DNA of 64,000 nucleotides, from NCBI RefSeq assembly GCF_002419965.1, contig NZ_DIHC01000009.1:1-64000 (forward strand), given 5' to 3'. Positions 16,286 to 23,710 of the stretch are shown here, in pieces. The position numbers and the translations under genes are program-made. The stretch's first letter is position 1, and every line of letters begins with the position of its first letter. A model generated the notes under the pieces. That model saw only the letters and a list, made by a program, of their open reading frames with translations. It did no database searches and was not told where the DNA came from. Source of the DNA: Pseudomonas sp. UBA5706. GTDB taxonomy: Bacteria; Pseudomonadota; Gammaproteobacteria; Pseudomonadales; Pseudomonadaceae.

Positions 16286-17285
16286 GTTTTCCGTCGTCTC
16301 CGGCGCGGTCATCCGCGATCTGCTCAAATCGCAGCCTCGCTTGGCATTGCAAAGCGTTCAAGCCGCCTATCTCGCCCATCATCAGGGCCTGACGGTGAAT
16401 CCAGACAGTTATTTCCTGCGCTTTGCCGATGAGTCGGCCAATCGCATCATCGCCCTGCCCGCGTCATTGGCGGGAGACATCAAGGTTGCCGGTATCAAGT
16501 GGATATCGAGTTTCCCGTCGAACATCCAGTCTGGTATCCCCCGCGCCTCCGCTGCCTTGATTCTGAATGACCAGCAGACCGGCTATCCATTCGCCTGCCT
16601 GGAAGCGTCCTTACTAAGCGCCGCGCGCACCGCAGCGTCCGCCGTACTGGGTGCCTATTGGTGCAACCGACAGTCGCGCCGTGCAAAACGCTTGAGCTTT
16701 ATCGGCGCGGGCATCATTGCGCGAAATATCTTCGAAACATTCATTGCTGATGGCTGGCATTTCGACCGTGTGGGCGTGCATGACACCTACCGCGATTATT
16801 CCGTTGCGTTTCAGCAGCAGATCCTCCAGACCAGCGACTTACCGGCATTCATCGACACTCAATTAGAAGAAGCGCTGGAAGCGGACATCGTCGTCTTCGC
16901 CACCAACGGCAGTACGCCCTACGTACGCGCAGACTGGCGTTTCGAACCCCATCAAGTGGTACTCCACATTTCCCTACGCGACTTGGCACCCGAAACGATT
17001 CTGGCCTCGGAAAATATCTTCGATGACGTAGAGCACTGCCTGAAGGCCTCGACTTCACCCCACCTGGCCGAACAGTTGTCGGGCAATCGCGAGTTCGTCA
17101 GTGGAACGTTGGCCGAACTCATCCTGGGCGAACTGAAATTGCCAGACGACCGGGCGCGCATTTTTTCTCCTTTCGGCATGGGCATTCTGGATCTCGCACT
17201 GGGCAAAGCACTGTACGACCAAGCGGTGCAAAACGGGACAGCAGTGCGCATTCAGAACTTCTTCGGAGAAACCAGGCGATGGTAG
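16278..17285 (+). CDS. sbnB: SbnB-like NAD-dependent dehydrogenase (L-2,3-diaminopropionate synthase)
   Basis: The 335-residue protein belongs to the ornithine cyclodeaminase/mu-crystallin family and has the SbnB pattern: RIIALPASLAGDIKVAGIKW, RASAALILND, a Rossmann motif LSFIGAGIIARNIFETF and LASENIFDDVEHC. SbnB oxidatively hydrolyses the SbnA product to L-2,3-diaminopropionate and 2-oxoglutarate with NAD+. The start at 16278 has GGGAGG at good spacing and lies inside the last codons of the SbnA-like gene. The 3' end overlaps the FAD gene by 7 bp. Overlap on both sides signals a single translationally coupled operon. Confidence 0.82.
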   Translation: MFEFSVVSGAVIRDLLKSQPRLALQSVQAAYLAHHQGLTVNPDSYFLRFADESANRIIALPASLAGDIKVAGIKWISSFPSNIQSGIPRASAALILNDQQTGYPFACLEASLLSAARTAASAVLGAYWCNRQSRRAKRLSFIGAGIIARNIFETFIADGWHFDRVGVHDTYRDYSVAFQQQILQTSDLPAFIDTQLEEALEADIVVFATNGSTPYVRADWRFEPHQVVLHISLRDLAPETILASENIFDDVEHCLKASTSPHLAEQLSGNREFVSGTLAELILGELKLPDDRARIFSPFGMGILDLALGKALYDQAVQNGTAVRIQNFFGETRRW

Positions 17286-19084
17286 GCCATCATGTCCCGC
17301 CGCAGGGCGCAGAGACGTTGAGAGTGGGCATCGTCGGGCTCGGATCACGAGGGTTGGGGATCCTGGAGCGTTTGCTGGCTCTGGCGGCTCAAACCCCGGA
17401 CCGCATGGTCGATATCACGGTCTTCGAGCCGGGAGAGCCAGGTTGCGGAACACATCGCACGGACCAACCTGACTGGTTGCTGCTCAATACCATCGCTTGC
17501 CAGCTGTCAGTGTTTCCCGATCACGCTGCGATCGATGCACCGGGCCGCGACGGCCCTGACTTCTACCGTTGGTGCACCGAACGGGGATTGCGTCTGAGCG
17601 AGGACGGTCAGGTTTCGCTGGATAAAGGTCGGACTGTGCGGCCCACCGACTTTCTGCCTCGTCGGTTGCTGGGCGAATACCTGTCATGGGCCTACGAACA
17701 CGTGACCAACGTCTTGCCGTCCAACGTAAGGCTCACCGTACTGCAAGAGCTTGCGATCAACGTCGAGCCCCAGCCGCTACATCAGGGCTTTCGGGTGGTG
17801 GGCAGCGAACGGAGCGAGGTGTTGGTCGATAGGCTTTTCCTCACGACCGGACATGCCAGACAGCGACAATTGCCTCCCTCCATGCCTCCTGGCCGCATTG
17901 CCAACGTTTATCCGCTGCCTGAGACCATGACGAACATTGCCCCGCACGCCGTGGTGGTCATCGAGGGGCTCGGACTGACCGCCATGGATGTGCTGGCGGC
18001 ATTGACGAAGGGACGAGGCGGCCGCTTCTCAAGAGAGGGCAACAAGCTGACCTACGAGAAAAGCGGACTGGAACCTCGAATTCTCATGTACAGCCGTAGC
18101 GGCCTGCCCTTCCGTACCCGGCCATTTGCTCTTCCCGATCGAATCAGGCACACGCCGTTGTTCCTGACCAAGGAAGAACTTGAGCGGACACGGCAGCGTC
18201 TTTCGCCGGCCTCACTGGATTTCGACAACCATCTACTGCCGCTGCTACTCGCTGAAATGCGTGCCGCTTATTACCTGGCCAGCTCTCTTCTCGTGCGGCC
18301 CAGTGATTTGCAGCGTGCGTTCGAGCAGGGCCTTCTGGAAAAAACGTTCGACACACTGGCCGCTCAGTTCGGCGCGTTCGACCCGCTCGAGCATTTGATC
18401 ACCCGCTTGCCGAGCCTTGCAGAAAGTGGCTACGCGCAATGGGCCAAGGCTTTCATCGAGCAGGATCTGAAACAGAGCCGAATGGGGCTTGCCGAAAGCC
18501 CGCTGAAAGTCGCGCTGGAAGTGTGGCGCGACCTGCGAGACACATTGCGAGACGCGGTCAATGGCGCCGGCCTGACGGCCGAGTCGCGCGCGCGTTTCTA
18601 CGCGCACTATTCGCCGCTGATCAACCGTACGGTCGCAGGGCCTCAGCTCGAACGTCATGAAGAACTGCTGGCATTGATCGAGGCAGGACACGTGCACTTG
18701 ACGCATCGGCTCGACGACGCCCGCCCCTGGGATTGGACAATCGGCGCGAACGTATCGAGTGCCGGACTGGGCCGGGGCGACTCGCCCCTTTTCACGGCGC
18801 TCCAGAGCTATGGATGTGTCCGGCCGATCAGTTCGGCAACCTCGCTCGATGGCATAGATGTCGATGCAGACGCCCACCCACGCCATGCCGATGGACATGT
18901 ATCACCTCATCTATGGCTGCTGGGTCCGGCGGCCGAAGGCGCCACTTATTACAACCACTACGTGCCGTCGGCGGGGGCCTGGTCGCGTGCCTTGAGCGAT
19001 GCCCATCGCGCGGCGTGCGCCTGCCTAGGACTGGCGAATCGCACTTCTATCGAAACATCTCCCGTGCCGGAAAGGATCGTCTGA
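17279..19084 (+). CDS. FAD/NAD(P)-binding oxidoreductase (NAD_binding_9 type), free-standing
   Basis: The 601-residue protein starts with an FAD Rossmann motif (VGIVGLGSRGLGILERL), then PGCGTHRTDQPDWLLLNT. It has a second dinucleotide motif near residue 220 (VIEGLGLTAMDVLAALTKG) followed by GRGGRFSREG. It matches the PF13454-type FAD-NAD(P)-binding family, which is related to flavin N-monooxygenases. A full-length paralogue forms the C-terminal half of the fusion at 25803-28988. The reaction is unknown; oxidation of an amino acid or its amine is my inference from the neighbours. It overlaps the SbnB-like gene by 7 bp, and its stop is shared with the start of the permease gene (TGATG). Confidence 0.75.
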   Translation: MVGHHVPPQGAETLRVGIVGLGSRGLGILERLLALAAQTPDRMVDITVFEPGEPGCGTHRTDQPDWLLLNTIACQLSVFPDHAAIDAPGRDGPDFYRWCTERGLRLSEDGQVSLDKGRTVRPTDFLPRRLLGEYLSWAYEHVTNVLPSNVRLTVLQELAINVEPQPLHQGFRVVGSERSEVLVDRLFLTTGHARQRQLPPSMPPGRIANVYPLPETMTNIAPHAVVVIEGLGLTAMDVLAALTKGRGGRFSREGNKLTYEKSGLEPRILMYSRSGLPFRTRPFALPDRIRHTPLFLTKEELERTRQRLSPASLDFDNHLLPLLLAEMRAAYYLASSLLVRPSDLQRAFEQGLLEKTFDTLAAQFGAFDPLEHLITRLPSLAESGYAQWAKAFIEQDLKQSRMGLAESPLKVALEVWRDLRDTLRDAVNGAGLTAESRARFYAHYSPLINRTVAGPQLERHEELLALIEAGHVHLTHRLDDARPWDWTIGANVSSAGLGRGDSPLFTALQSYGCVRPISSATSLDGIDVDADAHPRHADGHVSPHLWLLGPAAEGATYYNHYVPSAGAWSRALSDAHRAACACLGLANRTSIETSPVPERIV

Positions 19085-20505
19085 TGCTCGCTTTCATGCA
19101 GTTGTCGCCCATCATGTTCGTCATCGGACTGATTCTCGCGTTTCGCCGTCCGCCGGTTCACGCTGCTGCCGGGGGCGCCGCACTGGCGTTATTGCTCTGG
19201 TTTGGCGGTGCCGCCACCCCCTTCGCTTCGCCAACCCTGAACGCGGTGCTGGAGGACACATTGATCCTGTTCGCCAGTACCGCAGCGGTTATTGCCCCAG
19301 GTCTGTTGTTCGTGATTTTAATCGAGCGCACCGGGGCCAATCGCTCGTTGGCGCAATGGATGACCAACTTTGGCTGGCCGCTGTCAGGACAGATCCTGTT
19401 CGTCGTACTCGGATTTGCGCCGATGCTGGAAAGCATGACGGGCTTCGGTGTATCCATGGTCGCGACAATCCCCATGCTGTTGACCATCGTCGGACGGCAA
19501 ACCGCCCTGCGCCTGGCGTTGACCGGAATGTGCATCATGCCCTGGGGAACCTTGGGTCTGGCAACGGTGATCGGTGCAACGCTGGCTCATCTGGGTGCGC
19601 CACAGCTCGGCGGGGAAACAGCGTTGACCAGCGCCGCCGTGTTCGTCTGCGCGGCGCTCATTGCGCTGTATCTGTCAGGAGAGCGAAGCGTGTCAGTGTA
19701 TGGCCTGGCGATGACGGCAGGGTTGGTTTTCGCGCTGCTCCTGCGCGCGTTCAGCCTGACGCTGGGGCCCGAAATCGCAGGCGTACTGGCAGGTGCGAGT
19801 GTGGCTGTCGCGGCAATGACATGGGCACACCTGAGGCTCAACGCATCCGCCAGCTTTCCAATGGCCGCCTGGCCCTATGGCGTTCTGCTGGCAGCGGTTC
19901 TGACTCTGAAGGCCTTGAATCTCTACGGCGGGATGGACCTGCTGTGGGTTCTAAAAGGGCAACAGGTCAGTTGGAAGCCACTCAGCTCGCCCGGCATCGC
20001 ACTGATGATGGTCAATGTGCTGCTGGTCGCCAAGCTTGGCATGAATGGCCTGAGCGAAGCGTTTCTGGCGCGCGCCAAGAGACCGCTACTGACGATCCTG
20101 TTTTTTCTGCTGATGTCTCAAATCCTGCTCAAAGCCGGCTTTCTGGAAAGCGTTCGCAGTGCCTTGGCACAGTTGGACCCAACCTCGCTGGCACCGCTAG
20201 TCGCTGTATTGGGAAGCCTTTCGGGGTATGTCACCGGCTCGAACGTCGGGGGCAACGCCATTGTCATGCCGTCATTGGCAATCATTGATGTCGATGCTGT
20301 CACCCGCACAACGTTGGCTGCCATTCAAAACAGCGCCGCCGGCCATGCGGCTTTGGGATCGCTGCCTATCGTCGCCTTGGTCGCGAGCATCGCCAAGGCC
20401 GACAAAACCGCCGAACAGGATTTGATCCGCTTCGCGCTCGGTCTGGTGTTGCTAAACACCCTGCTTGTTGCCGTAGCCGGTTATGCGTTGATGTCGTTCC
20501 ACTGA
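19084..20505 (+). CDS. L-lactate permease (LctP) family transporter
   Basis: The 473-residue protein is a polytopic membrane protein of the LctP family: ESMTGFGVSMVATIPML, later GYVTGSNVGGNAIVMPS and NSAAGHAALGSLPIVAL, the latter close to the family's conserved C-terminal block. It is shorter than the usual ~550 residues. Family members carry lactate or glycolate by proton symport. In this operon the cargo could be another small hydroxy- or amino-acid, but nothing in the sequence shows it. The ATG at 19084 overlaps the preceding stop (TGATG). A longer open frame upstream is out-of-frame reading of the FAD gene. Confidence 0.78.
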   Translation: MLAFMQLSPIMFVIGLILAFRRPPVHAAAGGAALALLLWFGGAATPFASPTLNAVLEDTLILFASTAAVIAPGLLFVILIERTGANRSLAQWMTNFGWPLSGQILFVVLGFAPMLESMTGFGVSMVATIPMLLTIVGRQTALRLALTGMCIMPWGTLGLATVIGATLAHLGAPQLGGETALTSAAVFVCAALIALYLSGERSVSVYGLAMTAGLVFALLLRAFSLTLGPEIAGVLAGASVAVAAMTWAHLRLNASASFPMAAWPYGVLLAAVLTLKALNLYGGMDLLWVLKGQQVSWKPLSSPGIALMMVNVLLVAKLGMNGLSEAFLARAKRPLLTILFFLLMSQILLKAGFLESVRSALAQLDPTSLAPLVAVLGSLSGYVTGSNVGGNAIVMPSLAIIDVDAVTRTTLAAIQNSAAGHAALGSLPIVALVASIAKADKTAEQDLIRFALGLVLLNTLLVAVAGYALMSFH

Positions 20506-20534
20506 ACCATGGATGTATCACATAAGGAGTGCGT

Positions 20535-21473
20535 ATGAACGGGCGATGGAAAAAGGCGGGTCTGGCGTGTGTCATCGGGGCGCTTTCCCTTGGCGCACAG
20601 GCGCAAGGATTGTCAGGGAATCTGGAGAAGATCCAAAGCAGCGCCGTGATCACGCTGGGTGTTCAAACGGCATCGGTGCCCTTTTCGTATGAAGATGGTC
20701 ACGGTTCCTATCAGGGGTATTCGGTGGACTTGTGTCTGAAAGCAGCCGACGCCGTCAAAACGTATCTGGGGCTGGATACCCTCACGGTGAAAATGAAGCC
20801 GGTCAATGCCATGACTCGCATCGACCTGGTCCGCAAAGGTGAGATCGATCTGTCCTGCGATGCCCCCACGAACAATGCCGAACGCGGGAAGCTGGTTTCA
20901 TTTGTGCCCACGATGTATGTGGCCTACAACCGCTGGGTCAGCAAGAAAGCCGCAAATCTTCACACGCTGGACGATTTACGGGGCAAGCGGGTGACGTCCG
21001 CGCCAGGCACGACCGCCATGAAATTGATTCGAGAACTCAATGACACTCAACACTTGGGCCTCACTATCATTGATGCCAAGAGTCACCCTGGCGCTTTCGA
21101 GCAAGTGGTCAATGGTGAGGTCGATGCTTATGTGATGGACGATGTCTTGCTGGCTGGGATCGTCGCCGTGTCTCAATCGCCAAGAGACTACGAAATCAGC
21201 ACGCAGGCATTGAGCGTCGAACCTTACGGCATCATCGAACGGCGCGACGATCCAGCCTTCAAAAAGGTGGTAGACAGTGCGCTGGCGCAGGTCTATCGAT
21301 CCGGTGAGGGCGAGAAGATATACAACAAATGGTTCCTATCACCCCTCTCGCCGTCCGGCATCGTCATCAACGTGCCCATGAGCCCTGCTTTGCGTGAGGC
21401 GTTTGCGCACCCCACCGACTCTCCGGATCCGGCGTTGTACGCAAGCCATACCACACAGGCAGCCTCGAACTGA
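20535..21473 (+). CDS. GltI-like amino acid ABC transporter substrate-binding protein
   Basis: The 312-residue periplasmic protein has a signal peptide (MNGRWKKAGLACVIGALSLG, ending AQAQG). It has a type 3 solute-binding fold like the glutamate/aspartate binding protein GltI: a VITLGVQTASVPFSYED start, CDAPTNNAERGKLVSF and YNKWFLSPL near the end. No permease or ATPase genes follow, so it must share them with another system or act as a receptor. AAGGAG lies five bases before the ATG at 20535; the GTG two codons earlier overlaps that site and is unlikely. It is the last gene of the plus-strand operon and is followed by a terminator. Confidence 0.8.
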   Translation: MNGRWKKAGLACVIGALSLGAQAQGLSGNLEKIQSSAVITLGVQTASVPFSYEDGHGSYQGYSVDLCLKAADAVKTYLGLDTLTVKMKPVNAMTRIDLVRKGEIDLSCDAPTNNAERGKLVSFVPTMYVAYNRWVSKKAANLHTLDDLRGKRVTSAPGTTAMKLIRELNDTQHLGLTIIDAKSHPGAFEQVVNGEVDAYVMDDVLLAGIVAVSQSPRDYEISTQALSVEPYGIIERRDDPAFKKVVDSALAQVYRSGEGEKIYNKWFLSPLSPSGIVINVPMSPALREAFAHPTDSPDPALYASHTTQAASN

Positions 21474-21477
21474 AATG

Positions 21478-21503
21478 AAAAGGCCGATCACTCGGCTTTT
21501 TTT
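21478..21503. terminator. Terminator between the two convergent operons
   Basis: GCCGA (21483-21487) pairs with TCGGC (21492-21496) across a TCAC loop, followed by seven T residues; four A residues lie before the stem. It ends the plus-strand operon and could also serve the minus-strand LysR gene that ends at 21527. Confidence 0.75.
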
Positions 21504-21526
21504 CTGCCGTTGATCTACAGCCGAAC

Positions 21527-22450
21527 TCAGGAACAAGCCCGCTGCTGCTGATCGCATCGCAAAGCGAAGAAATCGATGAACGCACGGATCTTCGGCGGTT
21601 GCACCGGGCTGGCCGTGTAGACGGCAAACAGCGCATCGGCGTGGTGATTGGGAACCGTAAAGCGGTCAAGGACTTCCACCAACAGCCCGTTCTCCAACGC
21701 TTGAGTTGCCGCAAAACGCGGGAGCAACGCAATACCCGTGGAGTCTTTGGCCAAGGTCAGCAACGCATCGACGTCATTGGTCAGTGTGTTGCTAATCACA
21801 GCAACATCGGTGGCGAACGAGTGTTCGTCGGTGAACGTCCAGCGCGCAGGCCGTCCTCTGCGCCAATGATTGAACAACAGGCAATTGTGCTGACGCAGAT
21901 CTTCCGGTGCCTGAGGCGAGCCATGAGTGGCGAGATACGCCGGTGACGCGCAGACCAAGTAGTCGATCTCGGCCAAGCGCCGGGCAACACGATCCAGTGG
22001 CGGGGCATCAGTGATCAGAAAGGCAATGTCATGGCGCTCATCGCAAGACTCTTCAAGTTTCTCGCTGTGGGATAGCTCCAACCTAATGTCGGGGTAGCGT
22101 TTGAAAAACTCCGGCAACCCGGCCGACAAAAAGGCCTTGGCGACTGACGCGCTGGCACTCACCTTCAACGTTCCGCCAGGCTGCGTGCGCCATTGATCAA
22201 GCATCGAATGAATCGCCTGAGCTTCGTCCACGATACGCGCGCAATGCTGATAAATGAGATCGCCAGCGTCGGTCGGTGTCAGTGCTCGCGTATTGCGATC
22301 CAGAAGCCTGATCTTCAATCGGTCTTCCAGTTTCGCGATCTGTTTGCTCACCGCCGAGTTCGTCGTACCCAGCTGTTCGGCGGCCCTGGAAAAACTCTTG
22401 TGCTGGACCACCGAGGCGAACGTCATCAAGCCAGATAGAAAATTCATCAT
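21527..22450 (-). CDS. LysR-type transcriptional regulator
   Basis: The 307-residue protein has an N-terminal LysR helix-turn-helix (SFSRAAEQLGTTNSAVSKQ, then RLLDRNTRALTPT) and a C-terminal periplasmic-binding-like effector domain. The sequence is of the CrgA/DmlR-like branch (short linker, SASASVAKAFLSAGLPEFF). It is the last gene of the minus-strand operon, 24 bp after the MFS gene, so it is probably co-transcribed and may give feedback control of the cluster. AAGGA precedes the ATGATG start. Confidence 0.82.
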   Translation of the reverse strand: MMNFLSGLMTFASVVQHKSFSRAAEQLGTTNSAVSKQIAKLEDRLKIRLLDRNTRALTPTDAGDLIYQHCARIVDEAQAIHSMLDQWRTQPGGTLKVSASASVAKAFLSAGLPEFFKRYPDIRLELSHSEKLEESCDERHDIAFLITDAPPLDRVARRLAEIDYLVCASPAYLATHGSPQAPEDLRQHNCLLFNHWRRGRPARWTFTDEHSFATDVAVISNTLTNDVDALLTLAKDSTGIALLPRFAATQALENGLLVEVLDRFTVPNHHADALFAVYTASPVQPPKIRAFIDFFALRCDQQQRACS

Positions 22451-22474
22451 GCATTCCTTGTCTGCCGAGACAAC

Positions 22475-23710
22475 TCACGACTTGAGTTTCGGAGTGATGG
22501 CTGCGGCCATCAGGCACAGCAGAGCGATGCCGCCCCAGACGTCTGCCCACGAGCAATACCGCAAGAGCAAGGGAATCAGTGCTGGCGTCGCGAAAGCCGC
22601 GGCAAACACGGCGGTATTTTCGATACCCAGGGCCGTGCCCACCCGCGATGCGCCAGCCATCACGGCTATTTCGGTGTAGGCGACGCCATGCCAGGCCGAG
22701 CCAAATACGCCGGCAGCGATCAGCAGCACGACACTCAGTAACGGAATGTCGATGGTGGCGATGTTCAATTGCAGTAACAACAACGCGCCGGCGGCCAAAA
22801 TGGCAATGGCTCGAACGAACGCACGCCGGTTCTTGCGTCTATCAGTCCAACGCCCACTCCAGACCCGCGCGATTGCGCCGAGCACTTGCACAGCAAAAAT
22901 CACCGCCGATGTGATGGCGATGCCCAGGTGGTACTCACTGATGAGGTAAATCGCAGAAAACGTCAGCACGGCGAACTGCGGAACGGTCAGCAGGCCGCTG
23001 GCCAGGAACAACCGCCAGATGTTCGCGTCTGCCAACGTGCTGGCGACAGGGCCGGTCGCGACGTTCTTGAGCGGCGGTTGCACAGGGGCCGGCGTCAACC
23101 AAAGGCAGGCCGCAGCCGCTGCCAGCAAACTGGTCAGCGCCAGCGTCGTAAAAACACTGATGAAACCTGCGTGCAGCGCGATCCAGGGCAGGATCGCCGC
23201 GCCGATGCCCCCGCCTACGGGAACAGCGGTCTGGCGTATGCTCATGGCGAAGCCCCGTTCCCCATCCTGAAACCAGGACATCACGGCCTTCCCGCTTGAG
23301 CCGTTGATGCTGCCTCCCAGAATACCCAGCGCCAGCAGTCCACTGCCCAGCAACCACACGCCCGGTGTGGAATCGATACGTGGCGCGCCGAACATGGCCA
23401 ACAACGCGAAAATCAGGCTGGTGCTGAGCAGGCCGGTCAGCAGTACGAAGCGGTCGCCCAGTCTGTCGGTCAACAGCCCCCAGACGACTTCTGACGCAGC
23501 GATGCCTAGCGCAATCGCGCCCAACACGAATCCGAGCTGATCCAGCGTCAGGTGATACGCGTCCTGCAAAAGCGGCCCGGTGGCCGGAATGCCCTGAAAG
23601 CCCATTGAAAAACTCGCCTGAGCGGCGACGCCTACTGCCAGGACGACCCAACGGTGGCGATTCATGTCTTCGCCGATATTGCCCAGCGTGGTGGTCTTGA
23701 TCTGTCTCAT
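22475..23710 (-). CDS. MFS transporter of the minus-strand operon
   Basis: The 411-residue protein has about twelve membrane helices, the loop signature WGLLTDRLGDRF, and AMSIRQTAVPVGGGIGAA in the fourth to fifth segment. Its start overlaps the stop of the acyl-CoA-synthetase/cupin gene (ATGA). Tight coupling to biosynthetic-looking genes suggests export of the product or uptake of a precursor. No substrate-specific feature is recognisable. Confidence 0.8.
   Translation of the reverse strand: MRQIKTTTLGNIGEDMNRHRWVVLAVGVAAQASFSMGFQGIPATGPLLQDAYHLTLDQLGFVLGAIALGIAASEVVWGLLTDRLGDRFVLLTGLLSTSLIFALLAMFGAPRIDSTPGVWLLGSGLLALGILGGSINGSSGKAVMSWFQDGERGFAMSIRQTAVPVGGGIGAAILPWIALHAGFISVFTTLALTSLLAAAAACLWLTPAPVQPPLKNVATGPVASTLADANIWRLFLASGLLTVPQFAVLTFSAIYLISEYHLGIAITSAVIFAVQVLGAIARVWSGRWTDRRKNRRAFVRAIAILAAGALLLLQLNIATIDIPLLSVVLLIAAGVFGSAWHGVAYTEIAVMAGASRVGTALGIENTAVFAAAFATPALIPLLLRYCSWADVWGGIALLCLMAAAITPKLKS

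Noticed and set aside
18733..19083. N-terminal extension of the LctP permease
   Set aside because: It is out-of-frame reading of the flavoenzyme gene; the ATG at 19084, overlapping the preceding stop, gives a normal start.
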